Positions 1 through 13,300 of a stretch of 64,000 nucleotides of DNA are shown in pieces; within the stretch, counting starts at the first letter, position 1, and each line of letters opens with the position of its first letter. Source of the stretch: Auanema rhodensis (lineage: Eukaryota; Nematoda; Chromadorea; Rhabditida; Rhabditidae); NCBI GenBank assembly GCA_964057225.1, contig OZ059897.1, positions 19,964,001-20,028,000 of the forward strand, in the 5' to 3' direction. Both the position numbers and the translations under genes were made by a program. The notes beneath the pieces were generated by a model. The model was not told where the DNA came from. It ran no database searches and saw only the letters and a program-made list of their open reading frames with translations.

Positions 1-32
1 ACTCAACATTGCTTCCAAAAACATTTTGACAA

Positions 33-51
33 AAATTTTTTCGAAAAATTT
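33..51. repeat. Inverted repeat 1 of the monomer: A/T arms around TCG
   Basis: AAATTTTT (33-40) and AAAAATTT (44-51) are exact reverse complements with the three bases TCG between them. The centre also contains TTCGAA. The same dyad is present in almost every monomer; rare copies break it (M100 has a T to G change near 34785, M109 has lost the central CG near 37951). The stem is all A/T, so a strong hairpin is doubtful. It could equally be a dyad for a DNA-binding protein, or simply a by-product of A- and T-tracts. Confidence 0.6.
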
Positions 52-159
52 CAAAATAATTTAGCAAAAAGTAGATGTTTTTAGATTCCTTTTTTCAAGG
101 CAAAGACGATGGACAATGTTATTTAACGAAAAAATTAATTCTTCAGGGTGAAAATCGAG

Positions 160-181
160 GATATAAGTGTAAACTTATATC
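160..181. repeat. Inverted repeat 2 of the monomer: perfect 9-bp stem, 4-base loop
   Basis: GATATAAGT (160-168) and ACTTATATC (173-181) are perfect reverse complements around the loop GTAA. A second overlapping dyad, ATATCA-GT-TGATAT (177-190), and a third, CGAG-G-ATAT (156-164) against ATATCTCG (187-194), compete with it, so 156-194 can fold in more than one way. Two HOR variants fall here: 171 A to G changes only the loop, whereas 180 T to A, found in 22 monomers, breaks one stem pair. The symmetry is read directly; any function is inference. Confidence 0.75.
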
Positions 182-198
182 AGTTGATATCTCGGTGC

Positions 199-249
199 AT
201 TTTTAAGCTAGCGCAAATCTGATAACACAGATCGACGCAGCTTAAAAAT
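199..249. repeat. Inverted repeat 3 of the monomer: long imperfect hairpin
   Basis: TTTTTAAGCT (200-209) pairs perfectly with AGCTTAAAAA (239-248), and A199 can pair with T249. Going inwards there is a bulged A210, then GCG (211-213) with CGC (236-238), an internal loop, and ATCTG (217-221) with CAGAT (228-232) closing a short loop. This is the strongest dyad in the monomer, about 19 pairs over 51 bases. A flanking pair, GTGCATT (195-201) and AATGCAC (258-264), offers an alternative outer stem. Variant 222 A to T, in eight monomers, lengthens the inner stem to 6 pairs and creates GTTAAC; variant 231 A to C, in seven monomers, removes one inner pair. Confidence 0.8.
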
Positions 250-332
250 CCGCATCGAATGCACTATACTACATGGAAGAACGCTTAATACAAAAATTAG
301 TTATGATCGTTTGAAAAATGATGCATTAGTGT

Positions 333-360
333 ATGTTGAGTTTCCATGTACACTCAACAT
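333..360. repeat. Inverted repeat 4, across each monomer junction
   Basis: ATGTTGAGT (333-341) is the exact reverse complement of ACTCAACAT (352-360, which is 1-9 of the next monomer), with a 10-base spacer TTCCATGTAC. It recurs about every 351 bp across the window. The change 334 T to A (GTAAGTTGAG) breaks one pair at the ends of M137, M140, M166 and M177; the spacer is altered at the end of M112 (39310) and near 53346. No terminal duplication or transposase accompanies it, so it is not read as transposon ends. Confidence 0.75.
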
Positions 361-1755
361 TGCTTCCAAAAACATTTTGACAAAAATTTTTTCGAAAAAT
401 TTCAAAATAATTTAGCAAAAAGTAGATGTTTTTAGATTCCTTTTTTCAAGGCAAAGACGATGGACAATGTTATTCAACGAAAAAATTAATTCTTCAGGGT
501 GAAAATCGAGGATATAAGTGTAAACTTATATCAGTTGATATCTCGGTGCATTTTTAAGCTAGCGCAAATCTGATAACACAGATCGACGCAGCTTAAAAAT
601 CCGCATCGAATGCACTATACTACATGGAAGAACGCTTAATACAAAAATTAGTTATGATCGTTTGAAAAATGATGCATTAGTGTATGTTGAGTTTCCATGT
701 ACACTCAACATTGCTTCCAAAAACATTTTGACAAAAATTTTTTCGAAAAATTTCAAAATAATTTAGCAAAAAATAGATGTTTTTAGATTCCTTTTTTCAA
801 GGCAAAGACGATGGACAATGTTATTCAACGAAAAAATTAATTCTTCAGGGTGAAAATCGAGGATATAAGTGTAAACTTATATCAGTTGATATCTCGGTGC
901 ATTTTTAAGCTAGCGCAAATCTGATAACACAGATCGACGCAGCTTAAAAATCCGCATCGAATGCACTATACTACATTGGGAAACGCTTAATACAAAAATT
1001 AGTTATGATCGTTTGAAAAATGATGCATTAGTGTATGTTGAGTTTCCATGTACACTCAACATTGCTTCCAAAAACATTTTGACAAAAATTTTTTCGAAAA
1101 ATTTCAAAATAATTTAGCAAAAAGTAGATGTTTTTAGATTCCTTTTTTCAAGGCAAAGACGATGGACAATGTTATTCAACGAAAAAATTAATTCTTCAGG
1201 GTGAAAATCGAGGATATAAGTGTGAACTTATATCAGTTGATATCTCGGTACATTTTTAAGCTAGCGCAAATCTGATAACACAGATCGACGCAGCTTAAAA
1301 ATCCGCATCGAATGCACTATACTACATGGAAGAACGCTTAATACAAAAATTAGTTATGATCGTTTGAAAAATGATGCATTAGTGTATGTTGAGTTTCCAT
1401 GTACACTCAACATTGCTTCCAAAAACATTTTGACAAAAATTTTTTCGAAAAATTTCAAAATAATTTAGCAAAAAGTAGATGTTTTTAGATTCCTTTTTTC
1501 AAGGCAAAGACGATGGACAATGTTATTCAACGAAAAAATTAATTCTTCAGGGTGAAAATCGAGGATATAAGTGTAAACTTATATCAGTTGATATCTCGGT
1601 GCATTTTTAAGCTAGCGCAAATCTGATAACACAGATCGTCGCAGCTTAAAAATCCGCATCGAATGCACTATACTACATTGGGAAACGCTTAATACAAAAA
1701 TTAGTTATGATCGTTTGAAAAATGATGCATTAGTGTATGTTGAGTTTCCATGTAC

Positions 1756-4700
1756 ACTCAACATTGCTTCCAAAAACATTTTGACAAAAATTTTTTCGAA
1801 AAATTTCAAAATAATTTAGCAAAAAGTAGATGTTTTTAGATTCCTTTTTTCAAGGCAAAGACGATGGACAATGTTATTTAACGAAAAAATTAATTCTTCA
1901 GGGTGAAAATCGAGGATATAAGTGTAAACTTATATCAGTTGATATCTCGGTGCATTTTTAAGCTAGCGCAAATCTGATAACACAGATCGACGCAGCTTAA
2001 AAATCCGCATCGAATGCACTGTACTACATGGAAGAACGCTTAATACAAAAATTAGTTATGATCGTTTGAAAAATGATGCATTAGTGTATGTTGAGTTTCC
2101 ATGTACACTCAACATTGCTTCCAAAAACATTTTGAGAAAAATTTTTTCGAAAAATTTCAAAATAATTTAGCAAAAAGTAGATGTTTTTAGATTCCTTTTT
2201 TCAAGGCAAAGACGATGGACAATGTTATTCAACGAAAAAATTAATTCTTCAGGGTGAAAATCGAGGATATAAGTGTGAACTTATATCAGTTGATATCTCG
2301 GTACATTTTTAAGCTAGCGCAAATCTGATAACACAGATCGACGCAGCTTAAAAATCCGCATCGAATGCACTATACTACATGGAAGAACGCTTAATACAAA
2401 AATTAGTTATGATCGTTTGAAAAATGATGCATTAGTGTATGTTGAGTTTCCATGTACACTCAACATTGCTTCCAAAAACATTTTGACAAAAATTTTTTCG
2501 AAAAATTTCAAAATAATTTAGCAAAAAGTAGATGTTTTTAGATTCCTTTTTTCAAGGCAAAGACGATGGACAATGTTATTCAACGAAAAAATTAATTCTT
2601 CAGGGTGAAAATCGAGGATATAAGTGTAAACTTATATCAGTTGATATCTCGGTGCATTTTTAAGCTAGCGCAAATCTGATAACACAGATCGACGCAGCTT
2701 AAAAATCCGCATCGAATGCACTATACTACATGGAAGAACGCTTAATACAAAAATTAGTTATGATCGTTTGAAAAATGATGCATTAGTGTATGTTGAGTTT
2801 CCATGTACACTCAACATTGCTTCCAAAAACATTTTGACAAAAATTTTTTCGAAAAATTTCAAAATAATTTAGCAAAAAGTAGATGTTTTTAGATTCCTTT
2901 TTTCAAGGCAAAGACGATGGACAATGTTATTTAACGAAAAAATTAATTCTTCAGGGTGAAAATCGAGGATATAAGTGTAAACTTATATCAGTTGATATCT
3001 CGGTGCATTTTTAAGCTAGCGCAAATCTGATAACACAGATCGACGCAGCTTAAAAATCCGCATCGAATGCACTGTACTACATGGAAGAACGCTTAATACA
3101 AAAATTAGTTATGATCGTTTGAAAAATGATGCATTAGTGTATGTTGAGTTTCCATGTACACTCAACATTGCTTCCAAAAACATTTTGAGAAAAATTTTTT
3201 CGAAAAATTTCAAAATAATTTAGCAAAAAGTAGATGTTTTTAGATTCCTTTTTTCAAGGCAAAGACGATGGACAATGTTATTCAACGAAAAAATTAATTC
3301 TTCAGGGTGAAAATCGAGGATATAAGTGTGAACTTATATCAGTTGATATCTCGGTACATTTTTAAGCTAGCGCAAATCTGATAACACAGATCGACGCAGC
3401 TTAAAAATCCGCATCGAATGCACTATACTACATGGAAGAACGCTTAATACAAAAATTAGTTATGATCGTTTGAAAAATGATGCATTAGTGTATGTTGAGT
3501 TTCCATGTACACTCAACATTGCTTCCAAAAACATTTTGACAAAAATTTTTTCGAAAAATTTCAAAATAATTTAGCAAAAAGTAGATGTTTTTAGATTCCT
3601 TTTTTCAAGGCAAAGACGATGGACAATGTTATTTAACGAAAAAATTAATTCTTCAGGGTGAAAATCGAGGATATAAGTGTAAACTTATATCAGTTGATAT
3701 CTCGGTGCATTTTTAAGCTAGCGCAAATCTGATAACACAGATCGACGCAGCTTAAAAATCCGCATCGAATGCACTGTACTACATGGAAGAACGCTTAATA
3801 CAAAAATTAGTTATGATCGTTTGAAAAATGATGCATTAGTGTATGTTGAGTTTCCATGTACACTCAACATTGCTTCCAAAAACATTTTGACAAAAATTTT
3901 TTCGAAAAATTTCAAAATAATTTAGCAAAAAGTAGATGTTTTTAGATTCCTTTTTTCAAGGCAAAGACGATGGACAATGTTATTCAACGAAAAAATTAAT
4001 TCTTCAGGGTGAAAATCGAGGATATAAGTGTAAACTTATATCAGTTGATATCTCGGTGCATTTTTAAGCTAGCGCAAATCTGATAACACAGATCGACGCA
4101 GCTTAAAAATCCGCATCGAATGCACTATACTACATGGAAGAACGCTTAATACAAAAATTAGTTATGATCGTTTGAAAAATGATGCATTAGTGTATGTTGA
4201 GTTTCCATGTACACTCAACATTGCTTCCAAAAACATTTTGACAAAAATTTTTTCGAAAAATTTCAAAATAATTTAGCAAAAAGTAGATGTTTTTAGATTC
4301 CTTTTTTCAAGGCAAAGACGATGGACAATGTTATTTAACGAAAAAATTAATTCTTCAGGGTGAAAATCGAGGATATAAGTGTAAACTTATATCAGTTGAT
4401 ATCTCGGTGCATTTTTAAGCTAGCGCAAATCTGATAACACAGATCGACGCAGCTTAAAAATCCGCATCGAATGCACTATACTACATGGAAGAACGCTTAA
4501 TACAAAAATTAGTTATGATCGTTTGAAAAATGATGCATTAGTGTATGTTGAGTTTCCATGTACACTCAACATTGCTTCCAAAAACATTTTGACAAAAATT
4601 TTTTCGAAAAATTTCAAAATAATTTAGCAAAAAGTAGATGTTTTTAGATTCCTTTTTTCAAGGCAAAGACGATGGACAATGTTATTTAACGAAAAAATTA

Positions 4701-7371
4701 ATTCTTCAGGGTGAAAATCGAGGATATAAGTGTAAACTTATATCAGTTGATATCTCGGTGCATTTTTAAGCTAGCGCAAATCTGATAACACAGATCGACG
4801 CAGCTTAAAAATCCGCATCGAATGCACTGTACTACATGGAAGAACGCTTAATACAAAAATTAGTTATGATCGTTTGAAAAATGATGCATTAGTGTATGTT
4901 GAGTTTCCATGTACACTCAACATTGCTTCCAAAAACATTTTGAGAAAAATTTTTTCGAAAAATTTCAAAATAATTTAGCAAAAAGTAGATGTTTTTAGAT
5001 TCCTTTTTTCAAGGCAAAGACGATGGACAATGTTATTCAACGAAAAAATTAATTCTTCAGGGTGAAAATCGAGGATATAAGTGTGAACTTATATCAGTTG
5101 ATATCTCGGTACATTTTTAAGCTAGCGCAAATCTGATAACACAGATCGACGCAGCTTAAAAATCCGCATCGAATGCACTATACTACATTGAGAAACGCTT
5201 AATACAAAAATTAGTTATGATCGTTTGAAAAATGATGCATTAGTGTATGTTGAGTTTCCATGTACACTCAACATTGCTTCCAAAAACATTTTGACAAAAA
5301 TTTTTTCGAAAAATTTCAAAATAATTTAGCAAAAAGTAGATGTTTTTAGATTTCTTTTTTCAAGGCAAAGACGATGGACAATGTTATTCAACGAAAAAAT
5401 TAATTCTTCAGGGTGAAAATCGAGGATATAAGTGTAAACTTATATCAGTTGATATCTCGGTGCATTTTTAAGCTAGCGCAAATCTGATAACACAGATCGA
5501 CGCAGCTTAAAAATCCGCATCGAATGCACTATACTACATGGAAGAACGCTTAATACAAAAATTAGTTATGATCGTTTGAAAAATGATGCATTAGTGTATG
5601 TTGAGTTTCCATGTACACTCAACATTGCTTCCAAAAACATTTTGACAAAAATTTTTTCGAAAAATTTCAAAATAATTTAGCAAAAAGTAGATGTTTTTAG
5701 ATTCCTTTTTTCAAGGCAAAGACGATGGACAATGTTATTTAACGAAAAAATTAATTCTTCAGGGTGAAAATCGAGGATATAAGTGTAAACTTATATCAGT
5801 TGATATCTCGGTGCATTTTTAAGCTAGCGCAAATCTGATAACACAGATCGACGCAGCTTAAAAATCCGCATCGAATGCACTATACTACATGGAAGAACGC
5901 TTAATACAAAAATTAGTTATGATCGTTTGAAAAATGATGCATTAGTGTATGTTGAGTTTCCATGTACACTCAACATTGCTTCCAAAAACATTTTGACAAA
6001 AATTTTTTCGAAAAATTTCAAAATAATTTAGCAAAAAGTAGATGTTTTTAGATTCCTTTTTTCAAGGCAAAGACGATGGACAATGTTATTCAACGAAAAA
6101 ATTAATTCTTCAGGGTGAAAATCGAGGATATAAGTGTAAACTTATATCAGTTGATATCTCGGTGCATTTTTAAGCTAGCGCAAATCTGATAACACAGATC
6201 GACGCAGCTTAAAAATCCGCATCGAATGCACTATACTACATGGAAGAACGCTTAATACAAAAATTAGTTATGATCGTTTGAAAAATGATGCATTAGTGTA
6301 TGTTGAGTTTCCATGTACACTCAACATTGCTTCCAAAAACATTTTGACAAAAATTTTTTCGAAAAATTTCAAAATAATTTAGCAAAAAGTAGATGTTTTT
6401 AGATTCCTTTTTTCAAGGCAAAGACGATGGACAATGTTATTTAACGAAAAAATTAATTCTTCAGGGTGAAAATCGAGGATATAAGTGTAAACTTATATCA
6501 GTTGATATCTCGGTGCATTTTTAAGCTAGCGCAAATCTGATAACACAGATCGACGCAGCTTAAAAATCCGCATCGAATGCACTATACTACATTGAGAAAC
6601 GCTCAATACAAAAATTAGTTATGATCGTTTGAAAAATGATGCATTAGTGTATGTTGAGTTTCCATGTACACTCAACATTGCTTCCAAAAACATTTTGACA
6701 AAAATTTTTTCGAAAAATTTCAAAATAATTTAGCAAAAAGTAGATGTTTTTAGATTCCTTTTTTCAAGGCAAAGACGATGGACAATGTTATTCAACGAAA
6801 AAATTAATTCTTCAGGGTGAAAATCGAGGATATAAGTGTAAACTTATATCAGTTGATATCTCGGTGCATTTTTAAGCTAGCGCAAATCTGATAACACAGA
6901 TCGACGCAGCTTAAAAATCCGCATCGAATGCACTATACTACATGGAAGAACGCTTAATACAAAAATTAGTTATGATCGTTTGAAAAATGATGCATTAGTG
7001 TATGTTGAGTTTCCATGTACACTCAACATTGCTTCCAAAAACATTTTGACAAAAATTTTTTCGAAAAATTTCAAAATAATTTAGCAAAAAGTAGATGTTT
7101 TTAGATTCCTTTTTTCAAGGCAAAGACGATGGACAATGTTATTTAACGAAAAAATTAATTCTTCAGGGTGAAAATCGAGGATATAAGTGTAAACTTATAT
7201 CAGTTGATATCTCGGTGCATTTTTAAGCTAGCGCAAATCTGATAACACAGATCGACGCAGCTTAAAAATCCGCATCGAATGCACTATACTACATGGAAGA
7301 ACGCTTAATACAAAAATTAGTTATGATCGTTTGAAAAATGATGCATTAGTGTATGTTGAGTTTCCATGTAC
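1756..7371 (+). repeat. 16-monomer HOR block, copy 1 (M6-M21)
   Basis: In order, the barcodes are: M6 124T/266G; M7 30G/171G/197A; M8 124C; M9 124T/266G; M10 30G type; M11 124T/266G; M12 124C; M13 124T; M14 124T/266G; M15 30G type with S block; M16 88T/124C; M17 124T; M18 124C; M19 124T, S block and a private GCTCAATA; M20 124C; M21 124T. The next 20 monomers repeat this order, including the private marks in M16 and M19. That supports block duplication over chance convergence. Confidence 0.85.
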
Positions 7372-10300
7372 ACTCAACATTGCTTCCAAAAACATTTTGA
7401 CAAAAATTTTTTCGAAAAATTTCAAAATAATTTAGCAAAAAGTAGATGTTTTTAGATTCCTTTTTTCAAGGCAAAGACGATGGACAATGTTATTTAACGA
7501 AAAAATTAATTCTTCAGGGTGAAAATCGAGGATATAAGTGTAAACTTATATCAGTTGATATCTCGGTGCATTTTTAAGCTAGCGCAAATCTGATAACACA
7601 GATCGACGCAGCTTAAAAATCCGCATCGAATGCACTGTACTACATGGAAGAACGCTTAATACAAAAATTAGTTATGATCGTTTGAAAAATGATGCATTAG
7701 TGTATGTTGAGTTTCCATGTACACTCAACATTGCTTCCAAAAACATTTTGAGAAAAATTTTTTCGAAAAATTTCAAAATAATTTAGCAAAAAGTAGATGT
7801 TTTTAGATTCCTTTTTTCAAGGCAAAGACGATGGACAATGTTATTCAACGAAAAAATTAATTCTTCAGGGTGAAAATCGAGGATATAAGTGTGAACTTAT
7901 ATCAGTTGATATCTCGGTACATTTTTAAGCTAGCGCAAATCTGATAACACAGATCGACGCAGCTTAAAAATCCGCATCGAATGCACTATACTACATGGAA
8001 GAACGCTTAATACAAAAATTAGTTATGATCGTTTGAAAAATGATGCATTAGTGTATGTTGAGTTTCCATGTACACTCAACATTGCTTCCAAAAACATTTT
8101 GACAAAAATTTTTTCGAAAAATTTCAAAATAATTTAGCAAAAAGTAGATGTTTTTAGATTCCTTTTTTCAAGGCAAAGACGATGGACAATGTTATTCAAC
8201 GAAAAAATTAATTCTTCAGGGTGAAAATCGAGGATATAAGTGTAAACTTATATCAGTTGATATCTCGGTGCATTTTTAAGCTAGCGCAAATCTGATAACA
8301 CAGATCGACGCAGCTTAAAAATCCGCATCGAATGCACTATACTACATGGAAGAACGCTTAATACAAAAATTAGTTATGATCGTTTGAAAAATGATGCATT
8401 AGTGTATGTTGAGTTTCCATGTACACTCAACATTGCTTCCAAAAACATTTTGACAAAAATTTTTTCGAAAAATTTCAAAATAATTTAGCAAAAAGTAGAT
8501 GTTTTTAGATTCCTTTTTTCAAGGCAAAGACGATGGACAATGTTATTTAACGAAAAAATTAATTCTTCAGGGTGAAAATCGAGGATATAAGTGTAAACTT
8601 ATATCAGTTGATATCTCGGTGCATTTTTAAGCTAGCGCAAATCTGATAACACAGATCGACGCAGCTTAAAAATCCGCATCGAATGCACTGTACTACATGG
8701 AAGAACGCTTAATACAAAAATTAGTTATGATCGTTTGAAAAATGATGCATTAGTGTATGTTGAGTTTCCATGTACACTCAACATTGCTTCCAAAAACATT
8801 TTGAGAAAAATTTTTTCGAAAAATTTCAAAATAATTTAGCAAAAAGTAGATGTTTTTAGATTCCTTTTTTCAAGGCAAAGACGATGGACAATGTTATTCA
8901 ACGAAAAAATTAATTCTTCAGGGTGAAAATCGAGGATATAAGTGTGAACTTATATCAGTTGATATCTCGGTACATTTTTAAGCTAGCGCAAATCTGATAA
9001 CACAGATCGACGCAGCTTAAAAATCCGCATCGAATGCACTATACTACATGGAAGAACGCTTAATACAAAAATTAGTTATGATCGTTTGAAAAATGATGCA
9101 TTAGTGTATGTTGAGTTTCCATGTACACTCAACATTGCTTCCAAAAACATTTTGACAAAAATTTTTTCGAAAAATTTCAAAATAATTTAGCAAAAAGTAG
9201 ATGTTTTTAGATTCCTTTTTTCAAGGCAAAGACGATGGACAATGTTATTTAACGAAAAAATTAATTCTTCAGGGTGAAAATCGAGGATATAAGTGTAAAC
9301 TTATATCAGTTGATATCTCGGTGCATTTTTAAGCTAGCGCAAATCTGATAACACAGATCGACGCAGCTTAAAAATCCGCATCGAATGCACTGTACTACAT
9401 GGAAGAACGCTTAATACAAAAATTAGTTATGATCGTTTGAAAAATGATGCATTAGTGTATGTTGAGTTTCCATGTACACTCAACATTGCTTCCAAAAACA
9501 TTTTGACAAAAATTTTTTCGAAAAATTTCAAAATAATTTAGCAAAAAGTAGATGTTTTTAGATTCCTTTTTTCAAGGCAAAGACGATGGACAATGTTATT
9601 CAACGAAAAAATTAATTCTTCAGGGTGAAAATCGAGGATATAAGTGTAAACTTATATCAGTTGATATCTCGGTGCATTTTTAAGCTAGCGCAAATCTGAT
9701 AACACAGATCGACGCAGCTTAAAAATCCGCATCGAATGCACTATACTACATGGAAGAACGCTTAATACAAAAATTAGTTATGATCGTTTGAAAAATGATG
9801 CATTAGTGTATGTTGAGTTTCCATGTACACTCAACATTGCTTCCAAAAACATTTTGACAAAAATTTTTTCGAAAAATTTCAAAATAATTTAGCAAAAAGT
9901 AGATGTTTTTAGATTCCTTTTTTCAAGGCAAAGACGATGGACAATGTTATTTAACGAAAAAATTAATTCTTCAGGGTGAAAATCGAGGATATAAGTGTAA
10001 ACTTATATCAGTTGATATCTCGGTGCATTTTTAAGCTAGCGCAAATCTGATAACACAGATCGACGCAGCTTAAAAATCCGCATCGAATGCACTATACTAC
10101 ATGGAAGAACGCTTAATACAAAAATTAGTTATGATCGTTTGAAAAATGATGCATTAGTGTATGTTGAGTTTCCATGTACACTCAACATTGCTTCCAAAAA
10201 CATTTTGACAAAAATTTTTTCGAAAAATTTCAAAATAATTTAGCAAAAAGTAGATGTTTTTAGATTCCTTTTTTCAAGGCAAAGACGATGGACAATGTTA

Positions 10301-13300
10301 TTTAACGAAAAAATTAATTCTTCAGGGTGAAAATCGAGGATATAAGTGTAAACTTATATCAGTTGATATCTCGGTGCATTTTTAAGCTAGCGCAAATCTG
10401 ATAACACAGATCGACGCAGCTTAAAAATCCGCATCGAATGCACTGTACTACATGGAAGAACGCTTAATACAAAAATTAGTTATGATCGTTTGAAAAATGA
10501 TGCATTAGTGTATGTTGAGTTTCCATGTACACTCAACATTGCTTCCAAAAACATTTTGAGAAAAATTTTTTCGAAAAATTTCAAAATAATTTAGCAAAAA
10601 GTAGATGTTTTTAGATTCCTTTTTTCAAGGCAAAGACGATGGACAATGTTATTCAACGAAAAAATTAATTCTTCAGGGTGAAAATCGAGGATATAAGTGT
10701 GAACTTATATCAGTTGATATCTCGGTACATTTTTAAGCTAGCGCAAATCTGATAACACAGATCGACGCAGCTTAAAAATCCGCATCGAATGCACTATACT
10801 ACATTGAGAAACGCTTAATACAAAAATTAGTTATGATCGTTTGAAAAATGATGCATTAGTGTATGTTGAGTTTCCATGTACACTCAACATTGCTTCCAAA
10901 AACATTTTGACAAAAATTTTTTCGAAAAATTTCAAAATAATTTAGCAAAAAGTAGATGTTTTTAGATTCCTTTTTTCAAGGCAAAGACGATGGACAATGT
11001 TATTCAACGAAAAAATTAATTCTTCAGGGTGAAAATCGAGGATATAAGTGTAAACTTATATCAGTTGATATCTCGGTGCATTTTTAAGCTAGCGCAAATC
11101 TGATAACACAGATCGACGCAGCTTAAAAATCCGCATCGAATGCACTATACTACATGGAAGAACGCTTAATACAAAAATTAGTTATGATCGTTTGAAAAAT
11201 GATGCATTAGTGTATGTTGAGTTTCCATGTACACTCAACATTGCTTCCAAAAACATTTTGACAAAAATTTTTTCGAAAAATTTCAAAATAATTTAGCAAA
11301 AAGTAGATGTTTTTAGATTCCTTTTTTCAAGGCAAAGACGATGGACAATGTTATTTAACGAAAAAATTAATTCTTCAGGGTGAAAATCGAGGATATAAGT
11401 GTAAACTTATATCAGTTGATATCTCGGTGCATTTTTAAGCTAGCGCAAATCTGATAACACAGATCGACGCAGCTTAAAAATCCGCATCGAATGCACTATA
11501 CTACATGGAAGAACGCTTAATACAAAAATTAGTTATGATCGTTTGAAAAATGATGCATTAGTGTATGTTGAGTTTCCATGTACACTCAACATTGCTTCCA
11601 AAAACATTTTGACAAAAATTTTTTCGAAAAATTTCAAAATAATTTAGCAAAAAGTAGATGTTTTTAGATTCCTTTTTTCAAGGCAAAGACGATGGACAAT
11701 GTTATTTAACGAAAAAATTAATTCTTCAGGGTGAAAATCGAGGATATAAGTGTAAACTTATATCAGTTGATATCTCGGTGCATTTTTAAGCTAGCGCAAA
11801 TCTGATAACACAGATCGACGCAGCTTAAAAATCCGCATCGAATGCACTGTACTACATGGAAGAACGCTTAATACAAAAATTAGTTATGATCGTTTGAAAA
11901 ATGATGCATTAGTGTATGTTGAGTTTCCATGTACACTCAACATTGCTTCCAAAAACATTTTGAGAAAAATTTTTTCGAAAAATTTCAAAATAATTTAGCA
12001 AAAAGTAGATGTTTTTAGATTCCTTTTTTCAAGGCAAAGACGATGGACAATGTTATTCAACGAAAAAATTAATTCTTCAGGGTGAAAATCGAGGATATAA
12101 GTGTGAACTTATATCAGTTGATATCTCGGTACATTTTTAAGCTAGCGCAAATCTGATAACACAGATCGACGCAGCTTAAAAATCCGCATCGAATGCACTA
12201 TACTACATTGAGAAACGCTTAATACAAAAATTAGTTATGATCGTTTGAAAAATGATGCATTAGTGTATGTTGAGTTTCCATGTACACTCAACATTGCTTC
12301 CAAAAACATTTTGACAAAAATTTTTTCGAAAAATTTCAAAATAATTTAGCAAAAAGTAGATGTTTTTAGATTTCTTTTTTCAAGGCAAAGACGATGGACA
12401 ATGTTATTCAACGAAAAAATTAATTCTTCAGGGTGAAAATCGAGGATATAAGTGTAAACTTATATCAGTTGATATCTCGGTGCATTTTTAAGCTAGCGCA
12501 AATCTGATAACACAGATCGACGCAGCTTAAAAATCCGCATCGAATGCACTATACTACATGGAAGAACGCTTAATACAAAAATTAGTTATGATCGTTTGAA
12601 AAATGATGCATTAGTGTATGTTGAGTTTCCATGTACACTCAACATTGCTTCCAAAAACATTTTGACAAAAATTTTTTCGAAAAATTTCAAAATAATTTAG
12701 CAAAAAGTAGATGTTTTTAGATTCCTTTTTTCAAGGCAAAGACGATGGACAATGTTATTTAACGAAAAAATTAATTCTTCAGGGTGAAAATCGAGGATAT
12801 AAGTGTAAACTTATATCAGTTGATATCTCGGTGCATTTTTAAGCTAGCGCAAATCTGATAACACAGATCGACGCAGCTTAAAAATCCGCATCGAATGCAC
12901 TATACTACATGGAAGAACGCTTAATACAAAAATTAGTTATGATCGTTTGAAAAATGATGCATTAGTGTATGTTGAGTTTCCATGTACACTCAACATTGCT
13001 TCCAAAAACATTTTGACAAAAATTTTTTCGAAAAATTTCAAAATAATTTAGCAAAAAGTAGATGTTTTTAGATTCCTTTTTTCAAGGCAAAGACGATGGA
13101 CAATGTTATTCAACGAAAAAATTAATTCTTCAGGGTGAAAATCGAGGATATAAGTGTAAACTTATATCAGTTGATATCTCGGTGCATTTTTAAGCTAGCG
13201 CAAATCTGATAACACAGATCGACGCAGCTTAAAAATCCGCATCGAATGCACTATACTACATGGAAGAACGCTTAATACAAAAATTAGTTATGATCGTTTG

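Larger units (their letters stand above)
1..351 (+). repeat. Reference satellite monomer (M1)
   Basis: This is the first full copy and the coordinate frame used for all variants. Bases 15-72 are rich in A-tracts and T-tracts; 156-264 is more G+C-rich and full of dyad symmetry; 333-351 forms an inverted repeat with the start of the next copy. Each copy normally has one GATATC (186-191), one GCTAGC (207-212) and one TTCGAA (40-45). M1 carries 30C, 62T, 66A, 88C, 124T, 171A, 180T, 197G, 231A, 266A and the W block GGAAG at 275-279. I see no half-length similarity inside it, so 351 bp looks like the true unit and not a dimer of about 175 bp. Confidence 0.95.

Noticed and set aside
39-56. Possible CENP-B box around TTCGAAAAA
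   Set aside because: TTCG with a correctly spaced A is present, but the required CGGG half is absent (TCAA at 51-54), and the minus strand does not match either.
217-234. Hammerhead-ribozyme-like CTGATAA near a conserved GAAAC
   Set aside because: The core needs CTGANGA; the sequence is CTGATAA, and I cannot place the three helices around it.
195-264. tRNA or other Pol III gene in the G+C-richer dyad region
   Set aside because: I find no A-box or B-box match and no cloverleaf; the stems form one long hairpin instead.
1-351. Monomer as an ancient dimer of about 175 bp
   Set aside because: Comparing the two halves by eye gives no consistent similarity; the first is A/T-tract-rich and the second dyad-rich.
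333-360. Terminal inverted repeats of a small DNA transposon at each monomer junction
   Set aside because: The 9-bp arms are only 10 bases apart and sit within the repeat junction; there is no target duplication, transposase or isolated copy.
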